Positions 19,359 through 27,534 of a stretch of 46,356 nt of DNA are shown here, in pieces (position 1 is the first letter of the stretch; each line of letters opens with the position of its first letter). The notes below the pieces were generated by a model. It was given only the letters and a program-made list of their open reading frames with translations, did no database searches and had not been told where the DNA came from. A program made the translations under genes and the position numbers. The DNA comes from Rhodocyclaceae bacterium (GTDB lineage: Bacteria; Pseudomonadota; Gammaproteobacteria; Burkholderiales; Rhodocyclaceae): positions 1 to 46,356 of the forward strand of contig NKXK01000044.1 of the NCBI GenBank assembly GCA_004379165.1. The letters are read 5' to 3'.

Positions 19359-22298
19359 ATGAAAATGCTGCGCCTGCCTCTGCTGTTGTTCGGCCTTGCC
19401 GCAATTTTCGGTTCCGCGCTGGCGGCACCGGATATCCCCAAGGAGCCGGTGCTACGGATCGAAACTGGCGCCCACCTGTCGCCGATTACCCGGATCAGTA
19501 GCGATGCGGCGGGCAACTGGGCGGTGACATCCTCGGAGGACAAGACAGCCCGCATCTGGGATTTGCGCACCGGGAAGGCCTTGTCGGTGTTGCGCCCGCC
19601 GCTCGGACGCGAAAGCGTTGGTGCGCTGTATGCCGCAGCCATGTCGCCGGATGGGCGGCAGGTGGTGGCTGGCGGTAATGCGGCTTTCGACAACAAGACG
19701 CACTCAATCTACCTTTTCGATCGTGCCACCGGAACTCTGCCGCCGAAAAGCACACTCTCCGGCATTGAGGCACCCGTCACCCAACTGGCGTGGTCCACCG
19801 ACAGCCAGTTGATTGCGGTTGGGCTCATACAAGGAGGGGTTCGGATTTTTCGGAGAAATCTTGGCTTCCTATTCGATGATCAGGAGTTCAACGAGGCTGT
19901 TTTTGGTTTGGCTTTTTCCAAAGACGGCTTGTTGGTGGCCGCGAGTTTGGATGGCTCAATTCGCCTTTATGGCGCAGTTAAAGGGCGTATTGAGCGTGTT
20001 GCACGCGTCCGTCTGCCAGGGAAACCGTACTCAGTAGCTTGGTCGCCAGATGGCTCCCTGATTGCTGTTGGATTGCAAGATGCGCCACGGGTGCTTGTTT
20101 TGTCCTCGGCTAATCTTGGGGTATTGACGACAGTAGATTCTGGCAGATCCGGGAATCTTGGGCGAGTAGCTTGGTCTCCTGACGGGAGTACTCTTTTTGC
20201 AGGCGGTACCTCTACCAAAGGCGGGAGGTTCCCTGTCTATGCGTTTTCAGATAGAGGGAAAGGCTCCTCGAGGGAGGTTGGTAGTTTTGGAAACACTGTG
20301 AGTAGCCTACATGCGCACGCATCAGGATTGCTTGCTGGTTCTTACGACCCGGCCTGGGCCTCTTTCGATGCCAGCGGTAGCAGTCGCTTCGTCGTCGGAG
20401 CACGCAATGGCGATTTTCGCGATGCTGGCAACACCTTCCGGGTCAGTCAGGATGGACAGATCATTGCCTTCCCGATGGTCCAGGGCGGCAAAGAGCCTGT
20501 CGTGCTCGATATTTCAAAGGGCGAGTTGCGTAGCGCCGCCGCTCCTGACTCGACACGTGCGCCGAAAGTGCCCGGTGACCTGAGCGACTGGCGTAATTCG
20601 ACGGCGCCACGCTTTGCCGGTCGCCCTTTGTCATTGCGCCCAGGCGAGGTGGCACGCAGTGCGGCTGAATTGCCGGGTGGCGGACGATTCGTGTTGGGGA
20701 CGGAATGGTTCCTCCGGCTCTACGGCAACGACGCCACACAGATTTGGGAGCGACGGATGACGGGGGCAGTATGGGCGGTCAACGCCAGTGTTGACGGTCG
20801 TTGGGTGGTCGCTGCGCTGGGCGATGGCAGTGTCCGCTGGTATCGCGCCAGCGACGGCGAAGAGCAACTGGCGCTGTTTGTCCATGGTGATCATGAACGC
20901 TGGATCGCCTGGACGCCAAGCGGCTATTACGACACCTCGATGGGCGGCGAGAATCTCGTCGGCTGGCACGTCAATCGCGGCTTCAGCCAGTCGGCCGACT
21001 TTTTCTCGGTGGGGCGTTTCCGTGATCGTTTCTATCAGCCCTCCGTGATTCAGAAAGTCATGCAACTGGGCGATGAGCAGGAAGCGCTGCGCGCCCATCG
21101 TGCCGAGATGGCCATGTTGGAGCAGATGAACGCCGAAGCAGCGTTGCCCGCGCCAGTCAAGGCGGCACCGGTAAAGCCTGCCGCCAAGCCTGCACCCACG
21201 CCGGTACAGATGACAATGGCCGCCGCCAGGCCGCAGATTACTGAAGTCCTGCCGCCGGTGATCGAACTGCAATCCGATCGCCTGCTGGAGAGCAACGAGA
21301 CTGAGGTGCCGGTGCGCTACACCGTTCGGGCGCCGGGTGATGCGCCGGTGAAGGATGTGAAGTTCCGGATCAACGGCAAGCTGGAACGCAATATCAAGAT
21401 GCGTTCGACTCGCTCGGCCGAAGGGCAGATCTTTGAAGCTGTGGTGCCGGTTCCACCGAAGGATTCCGAAATCCTGCTGGTTGCCGAAAACAAGCACGCC
21501 AAGTCGGAGCCGGTTAGCATCACCGTCCGCCGTCCGGTCGGCAAGCAGCCATACATCGAAAAGTACGAGACCCTCTACATGCTGGTGGTCGCAGTGAACA
21601 AATATCCGGGCCAGAACGCGCTGCAACTTCCGGTCAAGGATGCGTCAGATTTCCGCCGGCAGATGACGCGGATCGCGACGCCGCAACCGGGCAAGCCGGC
21701 CTTGTATGAACGTCCTGCAGTGAAAATCCTGATTGATGAGGAAGCGACACAGGAAAATGTCCGCGCTGGTCTCAAGTGGCTCCGCGAAAGCGTCAAGGAG
21801 CGAGACGCCGGGGTTATTTTCCTCGCCGGACACGGCATGTCGCAGGAACAGAGCTACTTCTTCATTCCCTACCGTCCGGACAGCGTTGGCAAGAGCAGTG
21901 ACTGGGTGGCCGGCAAGGAGATTGTCGAGACCTTGCAGAATCTGCCGGGCCGGGCAATGTTCTTCCTTGATACCTGCCATTCCGGTGCCTTGGCCAATCA
22001 GGCCAAGGTGGCTGGAACGCTGAATCAGGTCGATGAAGAGCGCGGCGTGATCGTTTTTGCCTCGGCGACGGCGAAGGAGCTGGCACAGGAAACCGATGAG
22101 TGGGGTAACGGCGCATTTACCAAGGCGCTCATCGAGGGCCTGCGCGGCGAGGCGGAAGACCCGCGTGACAAACTGGTTTATCCCACCGGTCTCAAGCGCT
22201 ACGTTACCCGTCGTGTCCGCGATTTGACGGATAATCAGCAACGACCATATGTCAGCGACCATGGTATCGATGATCCGATTGCCGTAGTCGTCAAATAA
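19359..22298 (+). CDS. Exported WD40-repeat caspase-like peptidase (C14 family)
   Basis: 979 residues: signal peptide (to about ALAA, residue 23); WD40-like blades (about 35-400 and 460-510, for example TARIWDLRTG, AWSPDGSLIAVG, SVRWYRASDG); a conserved linker with WIAWTPSGYYDTSMGGENLVGWHVNRG (about 512-540); an Ala/Pro-rich spacer (about 590-640); an Ig-like segment (about 650-730); and a C-terminal caspase domain (about 738-979) opening TLYMLVVAVNKYPG. The catalytic dyad is intact: His825 in FLAGHGMS and Cys873 in FFLDTCHSGAL. Bacterial family-C14 enzymes usually cleave after Arg or Lys; the substrate here is unknown. Codons between 19,810 and 20,340 are visibly lower in GC (about 50% against 67% in sampled lines either side), with AGA and ATA codons, suggesting a replaced WD40 segment. 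Confidence 0.9.
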   Translation: MKMLRLPLLLFGLAAIFGSALAAPDIPKEPVLRIETGAHLSPITRISSDAAGNWAVTSSEDKTARIWDLRTGKALSVLRPPLGRESVGALYAAAMSPDGRQVVAGGNAAFDNKTHSIYLFDRATGTLPPKSTLSGIEAPVTQLAWSTDSQLIAVGLIQGGVRIFRRNLGFLFDDQEFNEAVFGLAFSKDGLLVAASLDGSIRLYGAVKGRIERVARVRLPGKPYSVAWSPDGSLIAVGLQDAPRVLVLSSANLGVLTTVDSGRSGNLGRVAWSPDGSTLFAGGTSTKGGRFPVYAFSDRGKGSSREVGSFGNTVSSLHAHASGLLAGSYDPAWASFDASGSSRFVVGARNGDFRDAGNTFRVSQDGQIIAFPMVQGGKEPVVLDISKGELRSAAAPDSTRAPKVPGDLSDWRNSTAPRFAGRPLSLRPGEVARSAAELPGGGRFVLGTEWFLRLYGNDATQIWERRMTGAVWAVNASVDGRWVVAALGDGSVRWYRASDGEEQLALFVHGDHERWIAWTPSGYYDTSMGGENLVGWHVNRGFSQSADFFSVGRFRDRFYQPSVIQKVMQLGDEQEALRAHRAEMAMLEQMNAEAALPAPVKAAPVKPAAKPAPTPVQMTMAAARPQITEVLPPVIELQSDRLLESNETEVPVRYTVRAPGDAPVKDVKFRINGKLERNIKMRSTRSAEGQIFEAVVPVPPKDSEILLVAENKHAKSEPVSITVRRPVGKQPYIEKYETLYMLVVAVNKYPGQNALQLPVKDASDFRRQMTRIATPQPGKPALYERPAVKILIDEEATQENVRAGLKWLRESVKERDAGVIFLAGHGMSQEQSYFFIPYRPDSVGKSSDWVAGKEIVETLQNLPGRAMFFLDTCHSGALANQAKVAGTLNQVDEERGVIVFASATAKELAQETDEWGNGAFTKALIEGLRGEAEDPRDKLVYPTGLKRYVTRRVRDLTDNQQRPYVSDHGIDDPIAVVVK

Positions 22299-22315
22299 AG
22301 CTACTAGAGGGTTAC

Positions 22316-23026
22316 ATGCAATTCAAAACCATCAAACGGCCGATTGCGGCCGGTGTCGCAGCGATTTTTCTGCTATCAGCCTGTGCGACCAATCCGGACG
22401 GTTCGTACAAAATGGATGAAAAGGCCGCTGGGGCCCTGATCGGTGCTGCGGCTGGTTGCGCGATTGGCGCAGCTGCCAAGGGGGCGCAGGGCTGTGTGGT
22501 TGGCGCGGCAGTTGGCGCGGCCGCTGGTTATCTGATTGGCTGGTATTTCGAGTCGAAGAAGTTGGCCGATGCACAAGTGGTCAACAACGAGTACGAGCGT
22601 CAGATCAAAACGTCGGGTAAGGGCAAGAACAAAGCTGAACCCTTGCCGAAGAACGACGTGATCCCGGCTAAGTTCGAGACCAAGGTCAACACCGCGCCGC
22701 CCGATAATTCCGGGCAAAAGGAAATCCAGGTCACCTCCAACACCGATTTGGTCGGCTATGGCGACAAGGTGCCGGTGGTTGAGCAGAAGTACGCCATCTA
22801 CGACGAGAAGAACAACCTGGTCGAAGAAAAGACCGAGAAGGTCACGGCGGTTGATGGTGCCGGGCGCTACCAGACCAATTCCAAATTCAAGCTACCGGCG
22901 GATGCCAAGGGCAAGAAGTACACTGTCAAGACGACCTTGGTCGCCGACAACAAGACCTACAAGGAAAATTCCTACAAGGTGACCGTCCTCGACGGTCAGA
23001 CCCTGATGGTGGCTGCGCTCTACTGA
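22316..23026 (+). CDS. Glycine-zipper lipoprotein, last gene of the caspase cluster
   Basis: 236 residues with a lipobox LSAC (Cys23) and a glycine-zipper segment (about 38-78) of repeated GxxxG/AxxxG type (GALIGAAAGCAIGAAAKG, VVGAAVGAAAGYLIGWYF), as in 17-kDa-antigen-like outer-membrane proteins and some pore-forming proteins. A charged linker (85-135) leads to a beta-rich Lys/Thr-rich domain (about 140-236). Residue pattern suggests membrane insertion of the zipper near the lipidated end. It lies 17 bases after the caspase gene and converges on, and overlaps by 7 bases, the DUF4124 gene. Function unknown; co-operonic with the caspase. An oligomeric membrane role is inference. Confidence 0.82.
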   Translation: MQFKTIKRPIAAGVAAIFLLSACATNPDGSYKMDEKAAGALIGAAAGCAIGAAAKGAQGCVVGAAVGAAAGYLIGWYFESKKLADAQVVNNEYERQIKTSGKGKNKAEPLPKNDVIPAKFETKVNTAPPDNSGQKEIQVTSNTDLVGYGDKVPVVEQKYAIYDEKNNLVEEKTEKVTAVDGAGRYQTNSKFKLPADAKGKKYTVKTTLVADNKTYKENSYKVTVLDGQTLMVAALY

Positions 23027-23580
23027 GCGTTGGTGGCTGGTGAGTCCTTGCCGGCGGGGGCGAGCCCGCTGGAGGGTTTGCTGCCGTAGGGGGCGGTTTT
23101 CGGATAGCCTGCCAAGTCGAGCAGGTTGTTGTAGGCGCCGGTTTCGAATCCCCGGAAGCCCTGCTTGCCGACTTTCAGCGTCGGTACGAAGACATCGCCG
23201 ACCAGCGCCTTCAATTCGATGGCGTCTTCAGCCTTTTGCAGCGTTTTCTCCGCGAAGGGAACGCCGCGACCGTTCAGTAGGTCGCGTGCCTGCCGGCATT
23301 CCTGCTGACAGTCGGCGGAAGTGAACAGCGTGACCGGGAAACTCTCGCGCGCCTTGCGTACCGCGAAGGGCAGGTTTTCTCCCGATTCGCTGCTGCTATC
23401 GCCCACTTGCGCGACGCTCTTGGCCTTGCCCGGCGGCGGCGTATCGGAGATCATCGTGCGCCCGGATGAATCCACCCAGCGATAGGTCTGGGCCTGAACG
23501 CCCAGGCTGGCGAGGCAGAGGCTGAGTGCCAGGCCGGCGGCAAGGCGCAAGGGCAGAAGGGATTGCAGAGCGGGGCGCAT
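23020..23580 (-). CDS. Periplasmic DUF4124 / glutaredoxin-like protein
   Basis: 186 residues from the ATG at 23580, chosen because CGGAG lies seven bases upstream; an earlier TTG has no site. It has a signal peptide (to about VQA, residue 30), a DUF4124 motif (QTYRWVDSSGRTMISDTPPP) and a glutaredoxin-like domain (about 80-165: PVTLFTSADCQQECRQARDLLNGRGVPF, then VPTLKVGKQGFRGFETGAYNNLL). The active site is Cys-X3-Cys (CQQEC) instead of the usual Cys-X2-Cys. It lies 19 bases downstream of prlC in the same direction. A thiol-redox role in the envelope is inferred from the fold only. Confidence 0.83.
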   Translation of the reverse strand: MRPALQSLLPLRLAAGLALSLCLASLGVQAQTYRWVDSSGRTMISDTPPPGKAKSVAQVGDSSSESGENLPFAVRKARESFPVTLFTSADCQQECRQARDLLNGRGVPFAEKTLQKAEDAIELKALVGDVFVPTLKVGKQGFRGFETGAYNNLLDLAGYPKTAPYGSKPSSGLAPAGKDSPATNAQ

Positions 23581-23599
23581 GATCGTCTCCGAAAGGACG

Positions 23600-25660
23600 T
23601 TACGCTGCAATCATACCGCTATGCCGCAGCAATGCGTCGACGCTGGGTTCCCGACCACGGAAGGCCTTGAAATTCTCCAGTGCCGGACGTGAACCGCCGC
23701 GCGACAGGATTTCGTCGAGGTAACGCTTGCCGACCGTGGCATCAAAAGGATTGCCGGCTTCCTCGAAGGCAGCGTAGGCGTCGGCGGAGAGCACTTCTGC
23801 CCACTTGTAGCTGTAGTAGCCGGCGGCATAGCCACCGCCGAAAATGTGCGAGAAGCTGTTCGGGAAGCGGTGCCATTCGGGCGGGATCAGTACCGCCACC
23901 TCGTCGCGGACTTCGCGGATCAGATCCATCACGGTCAACCCGGATTTCGGGTCAAATTCGCAATGCAGGCGCATATCGAATATCGAAAATTCCAGCTGGC
24001 GGACCGTCATCATGCCGCTCTGGAAATTCTTCGCCGCCAGCATCTTGTCGTAGAGTGTGCGCGGCAGCGGCTCGCCGGTGTCGACGTGGGCGGTCATGTC
24101 CTGCAGAACGGCCCATTCCCAGCAGTAGTTTTCCATGAACTGCGACGGCAGTTCGACGGCGTCCCATTCGACACCGTGGATGCCGGATACGCCCAGCTCC
24201 TCGCCGCGCGTCAGCAGGTGGTGCAGGCCGTGGCCGGCCTCGTGGAAGAGGGTAATCACTTCGTCGTGCGTGAAGGTGGCCGGCTTGCCACCGACCGGGC
24301 GCGCGAAGTTGCAGTTCAGGTAGGCGATCGGTTTCTGGATGCCCGACGCCATGCGCTTGCGCGAACGCGCTTCGTCCATCCAGGCGCCGCCACGCTTGGT
24401 CTCGCGGGCGTAGAGGTCCATGTAGAACTGGCCAACGAGGTCACCGGCCGGCGTCTCGATACGGTAGAAGCGGACGTCCTCGTGCCAGACCGGTGCGCTG
24501 TCTTCCTTGACCCTGACGGTGAACAGGCTCTCGATGACCTTGAACAGCCCGGCGATCACCTTCGGTTCGGTGAAGTATTGCTTCACTTCCTGTTCAGAGA
24601 AGGCATAGCGTGCCTGCAACAGCTTTTCGGAGACATAGGCAGCATCCCAGGGCTGGAAGTCGGTGATGCCCAGTTCGTCCTTGGCGAAGGCGAGCAGTTC
24701 GGCCATGTCCTTCTTGGCGAAAGGCTTGGCCTTTCTCGCCATGTCACGCAGGAAGGAGAGCACTTGTTGGGGCGTGTCAGCCATCTTCGAATAAAGCGAT
24801 ACCTCGGCGAAATTGGCGAAACCGAGCATCTTCGCGTCTTCTTCGCGCAGTTCGAGGATGCGTTTCATCAAGGGGCCGTTGTCCCATTCCGGCTTGCTGA
24901 AGCCGTTGTCGATCTCGGCGGCACGGGTGGCGTAGGCGCGGTACATGCGGGCGCGCAGCTCGCGGTTCTCGGCATACTGCATCAGCGGACCGTAGGACGG
25001 CGCGTGCAGCGTGAATTTCCAGCCCTCGACCCCGGCCTTTTGCGCCACTTCGCGGGCGGCGTCCTTGGCGTAGTCCGGCAGGCCGGCCAGCTGCGCTTCG
25101 TCGGTGACGGTTTCGGCGAAGGCATTGGTCGCGTCGAGCAGGTTTTCCGAGAACTTGGCCGACAGTTGCGACAGTTCTTCCATGATCGCCTGGAAGCGTG
25201 GCTTCTGGTCTTCGGGCAGATCGGCTCCGCCGAGGCGGAAGTCGCGGATCTCGTTGCGGATGACCTTCTGTTGTTCTGCGGTCAACCCGGAAAAGTGGCC
25301 AAAATCGGCTTGCAAGGCACGGTACTTGTCGAAGAGTTTGAGGTTCTGGCCGAGCTGAGTGTAGAAGCGCGAAACTTCCGGCAGCATCTCGTTGTACGCC
25401 TCGCGCCAGACCGGCACGTCATTGACGGAGTGCAGGTGGCCGACGATACCCCAGGCGCGGCCGAAGCCTTCCAGCCCATCGGCGAGCGCGCCGGCGAAAT
25501 CGCCCCAGGTAGCCGGCGTGGCCTCGCCGGTCAGGCGTTCGATCAGGGCGCGGCCATCGGCCAGCAGCTGGGTGATGGCGGGTTTGACGTGTTCCGGCTG
25601 GATCAGGTCGAAGCGGGGCAGGTCGGTAAGGTCGAGCAGCGGGTTGGCGGTCGTATTCAT
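23600..25660 (-). CDS. prlC: Oligopeptidase A (M3 family zinc metallopeptidase)
   Basis: Cytosolic oligopeptidase that degrades signal peptides and other short peptides. The 686 residues include an N-terminal helical region and the catalytic zinc motif HEAGH (His473, Glu474, His477), with the third-ligand region GVEWDAVELPSQFMENYCWEW, and the family C-terminal FGGGYAAGYYSYKWAEVLSADAYAAFEE. The length is close to E. coli PrlC (680). Two places are encoded by dispersed-repeat copies: residues 119-127 (DFGHFSGLT) and 568-577 (EFDPKSGLTV). The start ATG 25660 follows a terminator for the DUF2189 gene, so prlC probably has its own promoter. Confidence 0.97.
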   Translation of the reverse strand: MNTTANPLLDLTDLPRFDLIQPEHVKPAITQLLADGRALIERLTGEATPATWGDFAGALADGLEGFGRAWGIVGHLHSVNDVPVWREAYNEMLPEVSRFYTQLGQNLKLFDKYRALQADFGHFSGLTAEQQKVIRNEIRDFRLGGADLPEDQKPRFQAIMEELSQLSAKFSENLLDATNAFAETVTDEAQLAGLPDYAKDAAREVAQKAGVEGWKFTLHAPSYGPLMQYAENRELRARMYRAYATRAAEIDNGFSKPEWDNGPLMKRILELREEDAKMLGFANFAEVSLYSKMADTPQQVLSFLRDMARKAKPFAKKDMAELLAFAKDELGITDFQPWDAAYVSEKLLQARYAFSEQEVKQYFTEPKVIAGLFKVIESLFTVRVKEDSAPVWHEDVRFYRIETPAGDLVGQFYMDLYARETKRGGAWMDEARSRKRMASGIQKPIAYLNCNFARPVGGKPATFTHDEVITLFHEAGHGLHHLLTRGEELGVSGIHGVEWDAVELPSQFMENYCWEWAVLQDMTAHVDTGEPLPRTLYDKMLAAKNFQSGMMTVRQLEFSIFDMRLHCEFDPKSGLTVMDLIREVRDEVAVLIPPEWHRFPNSFSHIFGGGYAAGYYSYKWAEVLSADAYAAFEEAGNPFDATVGKRYLDEILSRGGSRPALENFKAFRGREPSVDALLRHSGMIAA
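23933..23960 (+). repeat. Dispersed repeat copy D, inside prlC
   Basis: GGTCAACCCGGATTTCGGG..., 28 bases, antisense to prlC, 21 of 28 identical to copy C in the same gene. It encodes EFDPKSGLT in the same frame as copy C. Weaker copy. Confidence 0.45.
25280..25307 (+). repeat. Dispersed repeat copy C, inside prlC
   Basis: 28 bases starting GGTCAACCCGGAAAAGTGG and ending CAAAATCG, preceded by CTGC as in the pgk-side copy. It is the best match to the murU copy (25 of 28). It encodes DFGHFSGLT, residues 119-127. Confidence 0.7.
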
Positions 25661-25674
25661 GATGTCGGGGCGAT

Positions 25675-25697
25675 AAAAAGGGCGGTCTGTGCCGCCC
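25675..25697 (-). terminator. Intrinsic terminator after DUF2189 gene
   Basis: On the minus strand, GGGCGG (25692-25697 complement) and CCGCCC (25680-25685 complement) form a 6-bp GC stem with a 6-base loop, followed by TTTTT (25675-25679). It lies directly downstream of the DUF2189 gene and upstream of prlC. Confidence 0.75.
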
Positions 25698-25720
25698 GTG
25701 GGATGTCGGGGAGCAAACGA

Positions 25721-26494
25721 CTATTCTACAAGTTCGCGGTAGGCGTGCCACGAAGCGTGGCCGAGAATCGGCATCAGCACCACCAGACCAAAGAGCAGCG
25801 TGGCGAAGCCGATCAGCGTCAGGGTAACGATGATCGTCGCCCACAGCAGCAAGGGCAGCGGGTTGTGCGCAAAGGCGCGCAGACTGGACATGGTGGCCGT
25901 GGCGACATCGGCGTCGTGGTCAAGTAGCATCGGCACCGAGATCACCGACATGGCGAAGACAAACAGCGCGATGAGTCCCCCGAGCGCAAACCAGGTGGCA
26001 ATGAAGGCGGTGTGCTCGCCGCTGGCCAGCAGGCGGCCGATGAAAAGACCGGCATCGGTGCCGGCGTTGCTGCCGAGCAGAGCGAAGGCAATCGCCGAAA
26101 AGCGTTCCCAGAAGACGGTGATCAGCGCCAGCAGTAGCCCGAAGAGCGCTAGTGATTCGCCGTTGCGGCGGAAACACGATAGGGAGTCGATGAACAGGAT
26201 GCGCTCGCCCTGTGCGGTGCGTCGGCTCAACTCATAGAGGCCGGCGGCGAGTAGCGGCGCGATCAGGAAAAAGCCGGAAACTGCCACCGTAACCAGGTGG
26301 GGGCGGTCGAGCGTGGCCAGGATGATCAGGTCCCCGCCGATGGCAAAGAGCAGGCCATAAGCCAGTGACGGCAGCAGGTTGGCTTTGAGGTCGCGCCAGC
26401 CGGCCGCGAGCCAGGCGAACGGGCGATCGACGCCGATGCGGCGGATAACCGGCAAGCGCATGCCGGCAGGCGAAAACGGATAGGTGTTTTTCAC
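25721..26494 (-). CDS. DUF2189 inner-membrane protein
   Basis: 257 residues from the GTG at 26494, which has an AGGGAG site six bases upstream (an earlier in-frame TTG at 26512 lacks one). DUF2189 family: about six hydrophobic helices, including LAYGLLFAIGGDLIILA, FFLIAPLLAAGLYEL, LALFGLLLALITVFW and the C-terminal TLIGFATLLFGLVVLMPILGHASWHAYREL. The short conserved C-terminal HASWHAYR is typical. Biochemical function is unknown; some relatives lie near cytochrome c oxidase genes, but none is here. It lies between purC (upstream) and prlC (downstream), with a terminator after it. Confidence 0.85.
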   Translation of the reverse strand: MKNTYPFSPAGMRLPVIRRIGVDRPFAWLAAGWRDLKANLLPSLAYGLLFAIGGDLIILATLDRPHLVTVAVSGFFLIAPLLAAGLYELSRRTAQGERILFIDSLSCFRRNGESLALFGLLLALITVFWERFSAIAFALLGSNAGTDAGLFIGRLLASGEHTAFIATWFALGGLIALFVFAMSVISVPMLLDHDADVATATMSSLRAFAHNPLPLLLWATIIVTLTLIGFATLLFGLVVLMPILGHASWHAYRELVE

Positions 26495-26528
26495 GGCAGT
26501 CTCCCTGTGCAAGCGTTACTGTCGTATG

Positions 26529-26549
26529 ACCCGGCCGGCGCGACCGGGT
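26529..26549. other. Short GC hairpin in purC - DUF2189 spacer
   Basis: ACCCGG (26529-26534) can pair with CCGGGT (26544-26549) across a 9-base loop. No T-run follows on either strand, so a terminator call is weak; it may only slow or stabilise the purC transcript. Confidence 0.3.
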
Positions 26550-26565
26550 TCCATTACAGGGCAAA

Positions 26566-27498
26566 TTACAGTGTCTTGCCGGTCAGGCACTCGCAGGCTT
26601 CGATGTACTTGGCGCTGGTGCGGGCGATGACATCCGCCGGCAGCTTCGGGCCGGGGGCAACCTTGCCCCAGTCGAGGGTTTCCAGGTAGTCGCGGACGTA
26701 TTGCTTGTCGTAGGACGGCGGGTTCTTGCCTGCTTCGTACTGGTCGGCGGGCCAGAATCGGGAAGAGTCCGGCGTCAGCGCTTCGTCGATCAGGTGCAGG
26801 GTGCCGGCGGCGTCGATGCCGAACTCGAACTTGGTGTCGGCGATCAGGATGCCGCGACCGCGGGCGTAGGCGGCGGCTTCTTCGTAAAGCTTGATGGCGA
26901 CATCGCGGGCTTGGGCGACGAGTTCAGCCCCATTTTTGCCGGTGCCGGCGAGAACGTCGGCGAAGGCGGCAGCGGTGTTGGTCTGGGCCTTGGCGAAGGA
27001 GATGTTTTCGTCGTGGTCACCAACTTCGGCCTTGGTTGCCGGTGTGAAGATCGGCGATGGCAGCTTGGCAGCCATTTTCAGGCCTGCCGGCAGCGGAATG
27101 CCGCAGATGGCGCCAGTATCCTGATAGTCCTTCCAGCCCGAGCCGATGACGTAGCCGCGCACAACGGCTTCGATCGGCAGCGGCTTCAGGCGCTTGACGA
27201 CGACGGCGCGGCCGCGCACCTGCTCACGTTCGCTTTCAGCAACGACCGATTCCGGATCAGTGCCGGTGAGTTGGTTGGGGACAATGTGGCCGAGCTTTTC
27301 GAACCAGAAATTGGCAACGGCTTGCAGCACTTCGCCCTTGCGCGGAATCGGGTCCGGCAAAATGACGTCGAAGGCGGAGAGACGGTCGGTGGTGACGATC
27401 AGCAGCGTGTCGGCGTCGACGGCGTAGATGTCGCGGACCTTGCCCTTGGAGAGCAGTGGCAGGCTGGTGATGGTGGATTCGAAGAGCGGAGCGGTCAC
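26566..27498 (-). CDS. purC: SAICAR synthase (phosphoribosylaminoimidazole-succinocarboxamide synthase)
   Basis: Joins aspartate to CAIR with ATP in purine synthesis. I place the start at GTG 27498, giving [25 protein letters not shown] (310 residues), because the conserved region begins there; a TTG 21 bases upstream is possible. Motifs: [37 protein letters not shown], and IADTKFEFG with [12 protein letters not shown] near residues 215-235. The protein is of the longer type (about 300 residues) seen in many proteobacteria and yeast. The other pur genes here (purH, purD) are in a separate unit about 22 kb away. Confidence 0.96.
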   Translation of the reverse strand: MTAPLFESTITSLPLLSKGKVRDIYAVDADTLLIVTTDRLSAFDVILPDPIPRKGEVLQAVANFWFEKLGHIVPNQLTGTDPESVVAESEREQVRGRAVVVKRLKPLPIEAVVRGYVIGSGWKDYQDTGAICGIPLPAGLKMAAKLPSPIFTPATKAEVGDHDENISFAKAQTNTAAAFADVLAGTGKNGAELVAQARDVAIKLYEEAAAYARGRGILIADTKFEFGIDAAGTLHLIDEALTPDSSRFWPADQYEAGKNPPSYDKQYVRDYLETLDWGKVAPGPKLPADVIARTSAKYIEACECLTGKTL

Positions 27499-27534
27499 GG
27501 TCGTGGTCCCGATAAGCAAAACCGTGATTATAAA

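Noticed and set aside
23846..25927. A 693-residue open frame antisense to prlC
   Set aside because: Same reason: PrlC is intact on the other strand and the antisense translation is rich in repeated Val/Gly/His/Asp without any domain.
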